From: Promethearchaeota archaeon
Lineage (GTDB): Archaea > Asgardarchaeota > Lokiarchaeia > Sigyniarchaeales > SOKP01
Length of the DNA stretch: 62,551 nt
Direction: 5' to 3'
NCBI GenBank assembly: GCA_018238625.1
Contig: JABCSY010000010.1
Span: forward strand, 1-62,551
Program-made: the position numbers and the translations under genes
The notes under the pieces: generated by a model
What the model saw: only the letters and a program-made list of their open reading frames with translations
What the model was told of the DNA's origin: nothing
The model's database searches: none
In this document: piece by piece, positions 61,788 through 62,551 of the stretch
Numbering within the stretch: the first letter of the stretch is position 1
How the letters are laid out: the number at the start of each line of letters is the position of its first letter

Positions 61788-62293
61788 TGGATCTGATTAA
61801 GTCGCGAAAGTCCGTCAGAAATTTTATTTATAAGAAAATTGATAACGACACGATAAGAGAGATAATAGATTGCGGTCGATGGGCGCCTTCTGGTCAAAAT
61901 AGCCAGCCTTGGAAAGTTTGTATTGTCTCACATCCCACTGTTAAGCGTATGATTGCAGAACAATCGAAGTACGGAGGAATTATTGAAAGCGCTTATCTTA
62001 ACTTCGTTATCTTCTTAGACTTAGAAAGAGGTTACGATCGGGTAAAGGACATATTAGCTATGGGCGGGTTCATGCAGAATATGCTTTTAGCCGTTCATGC
62101 GAAAGGATTGGGTGCTGTTTGGATCGGCGAAATCTTAAAAAATAAGGAAAAAATTAATGAAATTTTCAAACTATCGACTGAGAAATACGAATTAATGGGT
62201 GTAATTACTGCAGGACTAATTGACGACGCTTTAGAAAAAAGCACAGAGGGAAGGGAAAGAAGAGCGATAGACGAATTTATAGATTGGTTTTAA
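61763..62293 (+). CDS. Nitroreductase-family FMN oxidoreductase
   Basis: The 176 residues from the ATG at 61763 contain the nitroreductase layout: DLIKSRKSVRNFIYKK at the N-terminus, RWAPSGQNSQPWKVCIV, then GGFMQNMLLAVHAKGLGAVWIGEI. FMN-dependent, NAD(P)H-linked reduction is expected. The start lies within a tandem-duplicated sequence and may have a short decoy frame ahead of it. The frame could run back to 61703, but that region looks non-coding. Confidence 0.87.
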   Translation: MESKTNNLLDLIKSRKSVRNFIYKKIDNDTIREIIDCGRWAPSGQNSQPWKVCIVSHPTVKRMIAEQSKYGGIIESAYLNFVIFLDLERGYDRVKDILAMGGFMQNMLLAVHAKGLGAVWIGEILKNKEKINEIFKLSTEKYELMGVITAGLIDDALEKSTEGRERRAIDEFIDWF

Positions 62294-62331
62294 TAAAATT
62301 TCGTTAAAAAATTAAAAATTGTTAGTATTCA

Positions 62332-62551
62332 TTATTCTTTCTTTTTTTTCATTTCTAAACGTCTTATATTTTTAAGCTCTGAAGCAAAGAACTCTTTTCC
62401 GTAGTGGGAAAACAGAACTGCTGCTGGATTATGCGGGGAAGATCTATCCTTTGCGATTAAAGTCGTTACCGGCGCTTCCGACAAGCGCGTAAAGGTTATA
62501 TCGTGACCGACACATAGACCTACGAGAACGTTCATATCGGTGGAAGAATTA
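62332..62551 (-). CDS. DUF1847 metal-binding protein, C-terminal fragment
   Basis: The frame is open to the window edge and ends at 62332; its start is outside. The end of the protein reads [17 protein letters not shown], followed by [22 protein letters not shown], the conserved C-terminus of the DUF1847 family ([11 protein letters not shown] then KDRxxxHNPaaaLY). Family members usually carry an N-terminal cysteine-rich metal-binding part, not seen here. The function is unknown. Confidence 0.8.
   Translation of the reverse strand, partial: NSSTDMNVLVGLCVGHDITFTRLSEAPVTTLIAKDRSSPHNPAAVLFSHYGKEFFASELKNIRRLEMKKKKE

Noticed and set aside
1..62551. tRNA, rRNA or CRISPR array
   Set aside because: I scanned the gaps for T-arm-like GTTCRAnTC sequences, conserved rRNA stretches and regularly spaced repeats and found none that I could support.

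Overview
This AT-rich, densely packed window looks archaeal, most likely from an Asgard archaeon of the Lokiarchaeia type (inference from gene content, not a phylogeny). The support is an LSm plus ribosomal protein L37e pair, archaeal SepF, a tRNA-splicing-endonuclease-like protein, TrmB and Lrp regulators, and eukaryote-flavoured genes: a ubiquitin-like protein ending in Gly-Gly, a roadblock/LC7 protein translationally coupled to an E1-like adenylyltransferase, a leucine-rich-repeat protein and a Suppressor-of-Fused-domain protein. GTG and TTG starts are common. I see no rRNA, tRNA or CRISPR array.

Layout. Positions 1-8.4 kb: tail of a TrmO-like methyltransferase, a GNAT acetyltransferase, Lrp and TrmB regulators, an FGGY sugar kinase, a phytoene-desaturase-like oxidoreductase, a 43-residue membrane peptide and a CocE/NonD hydrolase. 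Positions 8.5-26 kb are accessory and rich in proteins I do not recognise. This part holds an insertion sequence with multiple end repeats, a RadA-fold protein that has lost its Walker residues next to a probable nucleic-acid-binding protein, a large secreted M6 metalloprotease, a SUFU/zinc-ribbon/TPR protein, an RNase III-fold protein, a winged-helix protein, a PAS histidine kinase with its response regulator, and a lysine-rich protein built from 104-residue repeats.

Positions 26-42.5 kb carry an SDR, an MFS sugar-type transporter, a hydrogenase-maturation protease, a flavodoxin-type iron-sulfur protein, a DUF362 ferredoxin protein, a VapBC-like pair, the ubiquitin-like protein, a tiny coiled-coil/polyproline protein, a winged-helix/zinc-ribbon protein, an LRR protein, NadA, a membrane-anchored Nudix protein, a gamma-carbonic-anhydrase-like protein, and the E1-like/roadblock pair. 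Positions 42.9-56.4 kb carry an interrupted surface beta-helix protein, a membrane metallophosphoesterase, L37e/LSm, a two-subunit 2-hydroxyacyl-CoA dehydratase/benzoyl-CoA-reductase-type enzyme, an aldo/keto reductase, a ferredoxin-nitroreductase, a second kinase/regulator pair whose regulator lacks a usual start codon, two linked genes of unknown function, and SepF.

Positions 56.5-62.5 kb hold a four-gene operon in the order DUF35, thiolase-fold, thiolase-fold, DUF35. Both thiolase-like subunits lack the N-terminal nucleophilic cysteine, so the complex may be an aldolase-like or other non-classical acyl-CoA enzyme. A GH13 glucosidase, a nitroreductase and the 3' end of a DUF1847 gene follow. 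The metabolic genes together (low-potential Fe-S proteins, 2-hydroxyacyl-CoA dehydratase, acyl-CoA enzymes, hydrogenase protease) fit an anaerobic heterotroph; this is inference.
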